The notes under the pieces: model-generated
Databases searched by the model: none
Seen by the model: only the letters and a program-made list of their open reading frames with translations
What the model was told of the DNA's origin: nothing
Made by a program: the position numbers and the translations under genes
Assembly: GCA_030740135.1 (NCBI GenBank)
Contig: JASLXW010000004.1
Location: forward strand, 1-27,079
Direction: 5' to 3'
Length of the DNA: 27,079 nucleotides
From: Nitrospinota bacterium
Lineage (GTDB): Bacteria > UBA8248 > JACPRG01
In this document: positions 10,906 to 18,063 of the stretch, piece by piece
Position numbering within the stretch: position 1 is the stretch's first letter
How the letters are laid out: every line of letters starts with the position of its first letter

Positions 10906-11682
10906 TCACCGGTTCTTCCATCGAGGGCGGCGGTGCTCCCGGAAGGCGGCGAGTCCCTCGTGGGCGTCTTCGGTGTTCATCAGGTCATGAAGGTAGAGAG
11001 ATCCGCTGCGGTCCAGGGCGATCTTCAAATTTGTATCCGCCGAGGCATAGAGCGCCCGGCGCGCGATCCGCAGGACGGCGGCGCTGGCCCGGTTGATCCG
11101 TCCCACAAATCGCGTGACCGCGCGATCGAACTCTTCCAACGGGTGAACCAAATTCACAAGGCCCAGCTTCTGCGCCTCATGGGGACCGATGATGTCCCCC
11201 GTCAACACGAGCTCGAGGGCCTTTCGCAAACCCACCAACCGGGGAAGTACGGCCACCCCGACGGGCGGGAACAGGCCGGCCTTGACCTCGGGGAATCCGA
11301 ATTGGGCGGTGTCCGCCGCCAGGATCAGGTCGCAGCAGCTCGCCAGCTCACAGCCGCCCCCCAGGGCCAGTCCCTTGATGGCCGCGATGGTCACGACATC
11401 CATCTCCTCCAAGATCCCCATCGTGCCGCGCGCGACATCCAGAAACCCTTGTATCCGTTCCGGCGTGAAGCTCTCGATTGTGATGCCCGCGGAGAAGGCC
11501 TGCTCACCGCTCCCGGTCAACACCAGCGCCTTGAGACCCTCGACCTTTCGGGCCCGCCGAAGGGCGCGCTGCATTTCCTGAAAGGTTTCCAGATCGATCA
11601 GGTTCAAGGGAGGACGGTTGATCGTGACGGTGACCCGCCCCGCCCCTTCCTCATAGAGGATGTTTTCGAACTCGCCGGGCAT
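10906..11682 (-). CDS. Enoyl-CoA hydratase/isomerase (crotonase) family protein
   Basis: A crotonase of 258 residues, the family's usual size, hydrating or isomerising an acyl-CoA. The oxyanion-hole segments (SAGITIESFTPE near 64, and ALGGGCELASC near 106) and both catalytic glutamates, E112 and E132, are present with the same 20-residue spacing as in rat crotonase. Two features are atypical of short-chain crotonases: FSAGITIESFTPERI in place of the usual CAGAD-type loop, and GLFPPVGVAVLPRLVG after E132 in place of IPGAGGTQRL. These resemble, from memory, cyclohexadienoyl-CoA hydratases (Dch) of anaerobic benzoate degradation, but I cannot confirm this. It lies upstream of meaB in the same direction, separated by about 160 bases, so a shared transcript is possible. 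Confidence 0.88.
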   Translation of the reverse strand: MPGEFENILYEEGAGRVTVTINRPPLNLIDLETFQEMQRALRRARKVEGLKALVLTGSGEQAFSAGITIESFTPERIQGFLDVARGTMGILEEMDVVTIAAIKGLALGGGCELASCCDLILAADTAQFGFPEVKAGLFPPVGVAVLPRLVGLRKALELVLTGDIIGPHEAQKLGLVNLVHPLEEFDRAVTRFVGRINRASAAVLRIARRALYASADTNLKIALDRSGSLYLHDLMNTEDAHEGLAAFREHRRPRWKNR

Positions 11683-11835
11683 CCGTGGCCCTCCCGCCCA
11701 CCCCTGTGTTGGAACCGCCAGAGTCGCCGCGCACGTTTTGTCGGCGGCTTCCGCTTCTTGCGAGACCCGTCCCGCAATTCCTACATAGACGCGCCCGCAA
11801 CAAGAGCCAAGCCGGTGAATCGCCGGTCCCGCACC

Positions 11836-12762
11836 CTAATCCGCCGGGTCGAGGACGCCCGCCTCCCGGAGAACCCCGAGCCCTTCCAGGAGTTCCTCTT
11901 CGGGCGCCTGCGGATGGGTCTCGATGACGCGCGGGGTCTCGGACGTCAGATAGGGAGCGACAGCGGCGTAGTCGGAATCTCCTTTCCCCGGGGCGATGTG
12001 GTCGTCATACCCCTTCGCGTCGTGGATGTGAAACCCGAGAAGGCGTCCGCCCAGCCCGGTCAAGGTCTTTTCGATGTCGATCAGCCCCAGGTTCTGATGG
12101 ACGGTCGCGTGGCCGATGTCGTGCCAGTACCGGAAGTTTCCTCCCTCGAATTCGGAAAGGATTCGGCCGATCTCTTCGTACGTGGGAACCTCGGGGAGGT
12201 GGATCCGGTTCTCGATTCCGAGGAATACGTCGAGGCGCTCGGCCTTCTGTGTCAACGCCTCAAGGCTGAAGGAGAGCCGGTCCCACACCCCCTCCCCCGC
12301 CCGGGCGCGCTCTTCCAGGATCTCCGCGACGCGCTCGCGCCCTTCATCGGTCTCGACCCTCTCGCGGTCGAACATCTCCCGCAACGCCTCCGTCGGCGCG
12401 GGCATCTCCGTCGTCCCCAGGTGAAGGACGACGGCCCCCGCCTCGAGATCGGCGGCCAGCTCGATGGTCATACAGGCCAGATCGACGGCGGCCTTCCTTT
12501 CCTCCGGATCCTCCGCTGTCACCAGCGGCTCGGGGCGCTCCGTCTCCCAAGGCAGCAACCTCGGCTCATACTTGGGGCACGGGTTATGGAGGCTCACGGT
12601 CTTGAATCGCATCCGCCTGAGCGCCGGGAGCATTTCATCCAGGGCCTTCCGGCCCGTATAACTCGATATCTCGATAGCGGAGAAACCCAGGCGGTCCGCC
12701 TCATCCAGGATCTTTTGGCCGTCCTCAAGCGAAGGCCAGTAGGCTGTGGAGATGGCGAGCAT
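11836..12762 (-). CDS. Sugar phosphate isomerase/epimerase-like TIM-barrel protein (AP endonuclease 2 superfamily)
   Basis: A 308-residue xylose-isomerase-like TIM barrel. It opens with LAISTAYWPSLEDGQKILDEADRLGFSAIE, shown here as its first 30 residues in outline, then has SLHNPCPKY near 60 and VVLHLGTTE near 125. Candidate metal ligands fall where the family has them: E184 in LGIENR, D215 in WHDIGH, H245/H247 in GFHIHDAKG and E281 in VIETH. The ATG at 12760-12762 is preferred because the upstream extension of the open frame is arginine-rich and has no family motif; GGGA lies about eight bases before it. It ends with TAG. The substrate is unknown: relatives include inosose dehydratase, hydroxypyruvate isomerase and sugar epimerases. 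Neighbours give no clue. Confidence 0.85.
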   Translation of the reverse strand: MLAISTAYWPSLEDGQKILDEADRLGFSAIEISSYTGRKALDEMLPALRRMRFKTVSLHNPCPKYEPRLLPWETERPEPLVTAEDPEERKAAVDLACMTIELAADLEAGAVVLHLGTTEMPAPTEALREMFDRERVETDEGRERVAEILEERARAGEGVWDRLSFSLEALTQKAERLDVFLGIENRIHLPEVPTYEEIGRILSEFEGGNFRYWHDIGHATVHQNLGLIDIEKTLTGLGGRLLGFHIHDAKGYDDHIAPGKGDSDYAAVAPYLTSETPRVIETHPQAPEEELLEGLGVLREAGVLDPAD

Positions 12763-12922
12763 CCGATGTTTCCCATTCCGTGCGGCCGAAGGAGATGAAA
12801 AGCGCCGACATCCGCATCCACAAGAAGGCCGCGCGGCGGGAGACATTTCCCTGAATCCCAACCGTCGACCCCATAGACCTCATCGTACCATACGCCCGAA
12901 TCGGGCCGAGTACAGGTTGAAG

Positions 12923-13253
12923 ATGGCAGAGCCTCCCGCCACGGCAGAAGGCAAGGTCAACGGCGATTCACCCTCCGAGCCGGCTTTGCTCCTTGAACCT
13001 CCCTCCGCGTCCGCACACCCAACGGAAACCGAGGGGGGATCCGCCTCTGCGCAAGGACGGCGACCCCCGCCAATCCCGAGAACGGAATCTAACCAGGCGG
13101 TGGGTCCTCTCCCTCTTCATGCTGATGGTCATCGCCTCCCTGACGCTTGGGGCCGTCTGGTGGCTTCAGGCGGTGGAAGAGCCGCCGGTCCGGATCGTGA
13201 CGGAGCGTCCTGGACGGATTCCCGAGTCCGTGGACCGCCCCCTCGGCCCGTGA
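12923..13253 (+). pseudogene. Remnant of an RND efflux adaptor (membrane fusion protein), frameshifted and internally deleted
   Basis: Two overlapping frames together look like the N-terminus of a membrane fusion protein. From the ATG at 12923 one frame reads a Pro/Ala/Glu-rich leader (MAEPPATAEGKVNGD). The other frame, entered about one base later, carries a typical anchor helix (RRWVLSLFMLMVIASLTLGA) followed by VEEPPVRIVTERPGRIPESV, the kind of strand that opens the adaptor barrel. A run of six G at 13033-13038 is the likely frameshift point. After only about 27 residues past the helix the frame ends at 13251-13253 and overlaps the pump's GTG; the 300 or so residues of an adaptor's body are missing. 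An alternative is a genuine small membrane protein of about 86 residues starting at TTG 12993; I think this less likely next to the broken pump. Confidence 0.55.
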
Positions 13254-13828
13254 AAACGCTCGCCGTCTTTTCCGTCAACAACCGCGTCATCGTCAACCTG
13301 CTCACGCTGTTCCTCATCGGGGCCGGCCTGGCGACGTATTTCTCCATGCACCGGGAGATCTTCCCGGCGCTCCCCCGCCAGGCCGTCCGGATCGAGACTC
13401 TCTATCCCGGCGCCTCTCCGGAAGAAATCGAAAAACTCATCACGGCCAAAATCGAAGAAGAGATGGCCGAGCTCGACGGGCTGGACGAGCTGATCTCGAT
13501 CTCCCACGAGGGCATTTCCGAGATCCTCCTGAAGTTCCAAACGGACACCGACATGAGCCGGGCGTTGTCCGACGTTCGGGGCGCGATGGACAACGTCGCC
13601 GATCTGTCCGACGACGCCAAGCCGCCGCTGATTCAAGAGGTCAAGTACGCCTAGCCGGTGATCACCGTCTCCCTGGCGGGGGACGTGGCCGAGGGCTCCC
13701 TGCGGACGATCGCCCGCGACCTCAAGGAGGACTTTCGCCGCATCCCGGGCGTGGCCGCCGTCCGGATCATCGGCGCCCGGGAGCGGCAGATTTGGGTGGA
13801 GGTCGAACCGGCCCGCTTGAATCAATAC
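13250..13828 (+). pseudogene. Truncated RND efflux transporter (AcrB/HAE1 type) with an in-frame TAG
   Basis: From the GTG at 13250 the frame matches the first fifth of an RND pump: the first transmembrane helix (RVIVNLLTLFLIGAGLATYF), REIFPALP, TLYPGASPEEIEKLIT, SHEGISEILLKF and ALSDVRGAMDNVADLSDDA. A TAG at 13652-13654 interrupts it after EVKYA. The same frame then continues without a shift as PVITVSLAGDVAEG, IPGVAAVRIIGARERQIWVEVEPARLNQY, quoted here in two pieces, all still RND-like. Similarity stops at 13828, inside the stop region of the convergent metallopeptidase gene; about 850 residues of a normal 1,040 are absent. TAG ends intact neighbours (miaB, the isomerase-like gene), so it is a real stop. 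This is a dead gene. Confidence 0.85.
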
Positions 13829-14202
13829 GCGCCCAGCTCGATCAATCTTTCGTCGCTGATTCCGAAATGGTGGGCGATTTCGTGGATGACGGTGTTGCGG
13901 ACGATTCCGCGCAGCCCGGCCGGGTCGGCGGTCTCCATCTCAATGGGGCCTCGGTACAGGGTGATCCGGTCGGGGAAGGCCGTGGACTGAAAAAAGGACC
14001 GCTCGGTTCGGGGGATTCCCTGATACAGGCCGTAGAGCGTCCCCCCATCCGGGACGCCGACCGCTTCGAGGACCTCCTCGGACGGCCACGTCTCCACGCA
14101 AATCTCGACGTTTTCCAGGCGCGCCCCCACGTCGGCGTTCAACTCTCGGCAGACCCCTTCGATCACATCCTCAACCAGCGCGAGGAAATCATCGTCATTC
14201 AT
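13822..14202 (-). CDS. Small zincin-like metallopeptidase (HExxH family, PF06262-like)
   Basis: A 126-residue cytoplasmic protein of the short 'possible zinc metallopeptidase' family. Its signature lies near the C-terminus: H107-E108-IA-H111 followed by HFGISD117, giving the HExxHxxGxxD-type zinc site, preceded by ITLYRGPIE and VRNTVIHE. The N-terminus (FLALVEDVIEGVCREL) is helical. The length matches the family. The ATG at 14200-14202 is chosen; TTG starts at 14235 or 14220 would place it four bases behind the thiolase stop. Its TGA at 13822-13824 lies within the remnant RND pump on the opposite strand, so its last codons may have been supplied by the rearrangement. The biological substrate of this family is not known to me. 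Confidence 0.82.
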   Translation of the reverse strand: MNDDDFLALVEDVIEGVCRELNADVGARLENVEICVETWPSEEVLEAVGVPDGGTLYGLYQGIPRTERSFFQSTAFPDRITLYRGPIEMETADPAGLRGIVRNTVIHEIAHHFGISDERLIELGAY

Positions 14203-14239
14203 CGACGCGCACCCGCTCAATCGGACAAGACCCAAAGCC

Positions 14240-15436
14240 TCAAGCCGACTCGGCGGCGCCCAGGACGAGGGCCATCCCCTGCCCGCCCCCCACGCAGGCC
14301 GTCGCGAGCCCCAGCTTCTTGCCGGTGAGGCTCAGCTCCTTCAGGAGGGTTACGGTCAGCCGCGCGCCCGTCGCCCCAACCGGGTGTCCCAGGGCGATGG
14401 CCCCGCCGTTGACGTTCACGATCGACCGATCCAGCCCCATCTCTTTCTCCACGGCCACGTATTGGGCCGCGAAGGCCTCGTTCACCTCGATGATCTCCAT
14501 GTCATCGAGCTTCAGCCCCGCGCGGTCCAAGGCGATCCCGGAAGCCGGGACGGGGCCGATCCCCATGATCTCCGGCTCGACGCCGGACACCCCCCAGGAG
14601 ATGAGCCGCCCCATGGGGGAGAGGCCCCTTTCCTTCGCCGCCTCGGCAGTCGTCATGACCAGGGCCGCCCCGGCGTCGTTGATTCCGCTGGAGTTGCCGG
14701 GCGTGACTATCCCTTCCTCATCGAAGACGGGCGCGAGGGCGGCCAGCTTCTCGGGCGTCACGTCGGGCCGCGGATGCTCGTCCACCTGGAAGGGAGTCTC
14801 CTCCCCCTTCCGGCCCTTGACGATCACCGGGACGATTTCTTCGGCCAATCTGCCCGAAGCGGCCGCCTCCTTCGCGCGCTGCTGGCTCTGACAGGCGAAA
14901 TGATCGGATTCCTCGCGGGTGACGCCGTACTTCCGGCCAAGGTTTTCGGCGGTGATCCCCATGCCGCACCCGCACCGGGCGTCGGTCAATCCGGCGGCCA
15001 GGGTGTCCACCAACTTTCCCTCCCCCAGATTGAAACCCCATCGCGCCCCGTACATCGCGTGGGGCGCCCGGCTCATGGACTCGGCGCCGCCGACCAGGAC
15101 GAAATCGGCCTCGCCCAACAGGAGCTGATAGGCCCCTTCGATCACGGCCTGAAACCCGGACGCGCAAAGCCGGTTCACGGTCAGGGCGGGGGTGGCGATG
15201 GGGACGCCCGCGTTCAGTCCCACGTGCCGGGCCAGATAGGCCGCGTCTTCGCTGGTCTGCATCACGTTGCCGAAGACGACGTGGTCGATGTCTTCGGGCG
15301 AAACGCCCGATCGCGCCAACGCCCCCTTCGCGGCCACGGTCCCGAGCTCGGTCGCGGTGAAGTCCTTCAGGGTCTTCCCGTAAGAGCCGATGGGCGTCCG
15401 AGCCCCGCTGAGAAAGACGATCTCTTTCCTTTTCAC
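14240..15436 (-). CDS. Acetyl-CoA C-acetyltransferase (thiolase)
   Basis: A full-length (398-residue) thiolase, condensing two acetyl-CoA or cleaving 3-ketoacyl-CoA in the cytoplasm. Catalytic residues are in place: nucleophile C91 in NRLCASGFQAV, H351 in ALGHPVGATGAR and the second cysteine C381 in ACVGGGQG, plus NEAFAAQ and GNSSGINDGA-type motifs. The opening KEIVFLSGARTPIGSYGK is typical of biosynthetic acetoacetyl-CoA thiolases (AtoB/PhaA type), but degradative roles cannot be excluded. The start is GTG at 15434-15436, with GGGGAG nine bases upstream. The metallopeptidase follows closely downstream; the LpdD-like gene lies 100 bases upstream in the same direction. No hydroxyacyl-CoA dehydrogenase or polyhydroxyalkanoate gene is adjacent. 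Confidence 0.95.
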   Translation of the reverse strand: MKRKEIVFLSGARTPIGSYGKTLKDFTATELGTVAAKGALARSGVSPEDIDHVVFGNVMQTSEDAAYLARHVGLNAGVPIATPALTVNRLCASGFQAVIEGAYQLLLGEADFVLVGGAESMSRAPHAMYGARWGFNLGEGKLVDTLAAGLTDARCGCGMGITAENLGRKYGVTREESDHFACQSQQRAKEAAASGRLAEEIVPVIVKGRKGEETPFQVDEHPRPDVTPEKLAALAPVFDEEGIVTPGNSSGINDAGAALVMTTAEAAKERGLSPMGRLISWGVSGVEPEIMGIGPVPASGIALDRAGLKLDDMEIIEVNEAFAAQYVAVEKEMGLDRSIVNVNGGAIALGHPVGATGARLTVTLLKELSLTGKKLGLATACVGGGQGMALVLGAAESA

Positions 15437-15536
15437 CGAGGGTTTCTCCCCTGTCGCTCAATCCCCATGTGCGTCAACGATTCTTGATCCGGACATGGCG
15501 TCCTGGATGAGAGAATCCGGTTCCGGCTCAACAACG

Positions 15537-16028
15537 TCATTCATCCAAGACATCTCCCGCCTCCGGCCGCTTCCGGGCCTGCTCGTCAAGAAGCGGGAGG
15601 ACCTTGCGCGCAAGCGATTCGCACAACCGTTTCACGTCTTCGATCTGTTCGCGATCCAAATCGTCATAGTGGATGCCGCACAAAACCGCCACATTCGTCT
15701 TGAGGCGGGAGGAGAATTCTTCGGCAATCCGCCGGGCCGGCCATTCGTCCTGGTGGCCCGGGCGATTCAAAACACTTGCGGTCGAGGACGTGATGTCGGG
15801 ATCCTGAAGACTGGGCCTCACAACGGCGAAGACCACCGATCCGACATGGGGGCGATCCCCGCCGTAGAGTCGGACGGCCAGGTCGGTTCCCTGCCAACAC
15901 GCCTCCAGCCGGATCGGAAATCCCAGAAATTCTTCCTCGCCCAAAACCGATTCTTCCGAAGCCACTTCAACCCGCCTCTCTCCCCCCCCGGCAACTTCTC
16001 CCGATGCCGCGCCCAAGCCTCCGGCCAT
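15537..16028 (-). CDS. LpdD-like (prenylated flavin chaperone-like) domain protein
   Basis: A 163-residue protein whose core (residues about 45-150) matches what I recall of the LpdD-like domain: a hydrophobic strand ending in GGDRPHVGSVVFAV, RPSLQDPDITSSTASVL, the PGHQDEWPARRIAEEF helix and VLCGIHYDDLDREQIEDV, followed by a final helix. In gallate decarboxylase systems the LpdD partner helps the UbiD-type enzyme obtain prenylated FMN; other copies occur alone. No ubiD or ubiX gene is in this window. The ATG at 16026-16028 lies three bases after the hemB stop, so the two are almost certainly co-transcribed and coupled. The N-terminal 30 residues are low in complexity and could include a later start. 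The chaperone function is inference from the family only. Confidence 0.75.
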   Translation of the reverse strand: MAGGLGAASGEVAGGGERRVEVASEESVLGEEEFLGFPIRLEACWQGTDLAVRLYGGDRPHVGSVVFAVVRPSLQDPDITSSTASVLNRPGHQDEWPARRIAEEFSSRLKTNVAVLCGIHYDDLDREQIEDVKRLCESLARKVLPLLDEQARKRPEAGDVLDE

Positions 16029-16031
16029 TCT

Positions 16032-17039
16032 TTATCCGGCCTTCAGAATCCGGGCGGCGTCCTTCGCAAAATAGGTCAGGATGAGATCGGCCCCCGCCCG
16101 CTTGATCGATGTCAAAACCTCCATCATCGCCTGCTCTCCATCGATCCAGCCGTTTTGCGCGGCGGCCTTGATCATGGCGAACTCCCCGCTGACCTGATAG
16201 GCCGCCAGGGGCGCGTCAAAGGCCTCGCGGACGCGGCAGATCACATCCAGGTAGGGAAGCGCGGGCTTGACCATGATGATGTCCGCCCCCTCCTCGATGT
16301 CCAGAGCGACCTCCCGAAGGGCTTCCCGGATATTGGCCGGGTCCATCTGGTAGGAGCGCCGGTCCCCGAAGGCGGGGGCGGATTCGGCGGCGACCCGGAA
16401 GGGTCCGTAAAAGCAGGTCGCGTACTTGGCGGCATAACTCATGATCGGAACCCGGGAAAAGCCCTCCTGATCCAGGACCTCCCGGATGGCCCCGATGCGG
16501 CCGTCCATCATGTCCGATGGCGCCACCATGTCCGCCCCCGCCCGGGCCTGGGAAACGGCCGTCCGGGCGAGGACCTCCACCGAGGCGTCGTTCTCCACCC
16601 GGCCGTCCTCGCCGACCACGCCGCAGTGACCGTGACTCATGTACTCGCACAGGCAGGTGTCGGCAATCACCACCAGCTCCGGGTGCGCCCGCTTCAGCGC
16701 CCGCGTCGCCCGCTGGATGATGCCGTCCTCCGCCCAGGCGCCCGTCGCTTCCTCATCCTTCGAATCCGGGATGCCGAACAGCATCACGGCCGGAACGCCG
16801 GCTTCGATCACCTCGGTGGCCTCGTCGATGAGGATATCCAGCGAAACCTGAAAATTTCCCGGCATGGGCGGGATCTCCGCGCGCACGTTCTCCCCGGGCA
16901 CAACGAACATCGGGAAAATGAACGCCGAGGCGTCGAGACGCGTCTCCCGGACCATCCGCCGAATGGCCCGGGTTTCACGCAGGCGCCTCGGCCGATGAAC
17001 CAGGGGAAGGCCTTTCACCGGATGGATGATCTGAGCCAT
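16032..17039 (-). CDS. hemB: Delta-aminolevulinic acid dehydratase (porphobilinogen synthase)
   Basis: HemB joins two 5-aminolevulinate molecules to porphobilinogen, the second common step of tetrapyrrole (heme, siroheme, cobalamin) synthesis. The 335-residue product is full length, with [18 protein letters not shown] at the start, the zinc cysteines C129, C131 and C139 in [13 protein letters not shown], the substrate lysine K205 in [15 protein letters not shown] and the Schiff-base lysine K258 in [10 protein letters not shown]. The three cysteines make it the zinc-dependent type rather than the Asp-rich magnesium type. The ATG at 17037-17039 follows GAGG with an eight-base spacer; a GTG three codons earlier overlaps that site. 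Cobalamin need fits the nearby meaB only loosely. The call is secure. Confidence 0.97.
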   Translation of the reverse strand: MAQIIHPVKGLPLVHRPRRLRETRAIRRMVRETRLDASAFIFPMFVVPGENVRAEIPPMPGNFQVSLDILIDEATEVIEAGVPAVMLFGIPDSKDEEATGAWAEDGIIQRATRALKRAHPELVVIADTCLCEYMSHGHCGVVGEDGRVENDASVEVLARTAVSQARAGADMVAPSDMMDGRIGAIREVLDQEGFSRVPIMSYAAKYATCFYGPFRVAAESAPAFGDRRSYQMDPANIREALREVALDIEEGADIIMVKPALPYLDVICRVREAFDAPLAAYQVSGEFAMIKAAAQNGWIDGEQAMMEVLTSIKRAGADLILTYFAKDAARILKAG

Positions 17040-17104
17040 CAGCAGCACCTCAATTTCATGCGGTCTCCATTTCAGGGCGGGGACATCCCTCGCGGATCAG
17101 TATG

Positions 17105-17578
17105 TCACAGCCCCGACGCGCGCGAAACCTTCCTCTCGGTCCTCCGGACGCTCCGCCCGCGCGCCCACCGGATCACGCCGATGGCGATCGCCGCGCCGGC
17201 GCCGTCTGCGAGCGCGTCCCCCGCCGAGGACAACCGACTCGGCACAAGACGTTGCAGAGACTCATCCGCCGCGGAGTAGATCAGGCAGATGATCAGCGAG
17301 AAGATCGGCGCCTTGAGCCCCCGCCCTTCGGGATAAACCCGGCTCAGGACGCGAAGCCATAAGCAACCCAACACGCTGTACTCGATGGCGTGAAAGAGTT
17401 TGTCGATGTGGGGAAAAAGGACGTAGGAAGGAGCGGGGGCCGGGCGCGTTGAAAGGAAGAAGATGAAACCCGAATAAAGGATGAGAAAGAATACGTCGGA
17501 CTTTCGGAACGAAATCTCTTGGGCCGCCCTTATAGTTCGTACTTGTCGAAATCCTCGGGTTTGAGATTTTCCAGCCAT
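17105..17578 (-). CDS. VanZ-like membrane protein
   Basis: A 157-residue integral membrane protein with about four hydrophobic helices (VFFLILYSGFIFFLS; the HAIEYSVLGCLWLRVL region; APIFSLIICLIYSAA; ADGAGAAIAIGVIRW). The family motifs are present: HIDKLFHAIEYSVLG, with the conserved D-K-x-x-H and E-Y, and SAADESLQRLVPSRLSSAGDALADGAG in two pieces around residues 105-130 (DE-x-x-Q, P-x-R, D-x-x-A-D/N). VanZ proteins are named after a teicoplanin-resistance accessory gene, but most copies such as this are of unknown role. The ATG at 17576-17578 lies inside the end of the bifunctional nuclease gene (49-base overlap); I see no later usable start before the first helix, so the overlap seems real. 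Confidence 0.82.
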   Translation of the reverse strand: MAGKSQTRGFRQVRTIRAAQEISFRKSDVFFLILYSGFIFFLSTRPAPAPSYVLFPHIDKLFHAIEYSVLGCLWLRVLSRVYPEGRGLKAPIFSLIICLIYSAADESLQRLVPSRLSSAGDALADGAGAAIAIGVIRWARGRSVRRTERKVSRASGL

Positions 17579-18042
17579 TTTTTCCAATCAACACTTTCGG
17601 GCATGTTTTCGCCCTCCCGCTCACCCGACGCCACCTGCTCGGTGAACTCGATGCTCTTGGCCTCTTCGATGACCTTCTCGGCCACGAAAATCGGGGCGTT
17701 CACACGCAAGGCGAGGGCGATGGCATCCGAGGGGCGGGCATCGATGAGCACTTCGCTGCCGTTGAGGTTGATTGTGATGACCGCGTAAAAGGTGTTGTCC
17801 TTCAAATCGTTGACGACAATCCGCGCAACCTGCGCCTGAAAGCCTTCGATGATGTTTTTGAGCAGGTCGTGCGTCATGGGACGGGGCGTACTGACCTGCT
17901 CCATCTCCAAGGCGATGGCATTCGCCTCGAAAATGCCGACCCAGATGGGGAGAACCTTCTTTTCGTCGGTGTCTTTGAGAATGACAATCGGCATATTGGT
18001 GAGGGGATCCAGTGTCAGACCCTTGACCTTCATCTCGAGCAT
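17530..18042 (-). CDS. Bifunctional nuclease family protein (DUF151/BFN)
   Basis: A 170-residue protein with the BFN domain over residues about 1-135: EMKVKGLTLDPLTNMPIVIL at the start, PIWVGIFEANAIALEME near 35, TPRPMTHDLLKNII near 52 and SRPSD-type motif DARPSDAIALALR near 103. A charged C-terminal tail follows (VDWKKWLENLKPEDFDKYEL). Plant members have DNase and RNase activity; the bacterial role is not settled. ATGs at 18048 and 18042 are both possible; GGAGG lies three bases before the first and nine before the second, so I prefer 18042. It starts about 20 bases after miaB, with which it probably forms an operon, and its end overlaps the VanZ-like gene. The miaB-BFN pairing fits an RNA-related job, but that is only suggestive. 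Confidence 0.88.
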   Translation of the reverse strand: MLEMKVKGLTLDPLTNMPIVILKDTDEKKVLPIWVGIFEANAIALEMEQVSTPRPMTHDLLKNIIEGFQAQVARIVVNDLKDNTFYAVITINLNGSEVLIDARPSDAIALALRVNAPIFVAEKVIEEAKSIEFTEQVASGEREGENMPESVDWKKWLENLKPEDFDKYEL

Positions 18043-18063
18043 GCTCATCGTCCTCCCCAGTTC

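Noticed and set aside
10549..12798. 749-codon plus-strand open frame across three genes
   Set aside because: It lies antisense to meaB, the crotonase and the isomerase-like gene, all of which have intact catalytic motifs; no domain is recognisable in it.
13652..13654. Stop codon recoding (TAG read-through) in the RND gene
   Set aside because: TAG ends miaB and the isomerase-like gene at their natural C-termini, and the RND gene is damaged in other ways, so nonsense mutation is simpler.
15390..17279. 629-codon plus-strand open frame
   Set aside because: It is antisense to thiolase, LpdD-like, hemB and VanZ-like genes and has no recognisable motif.
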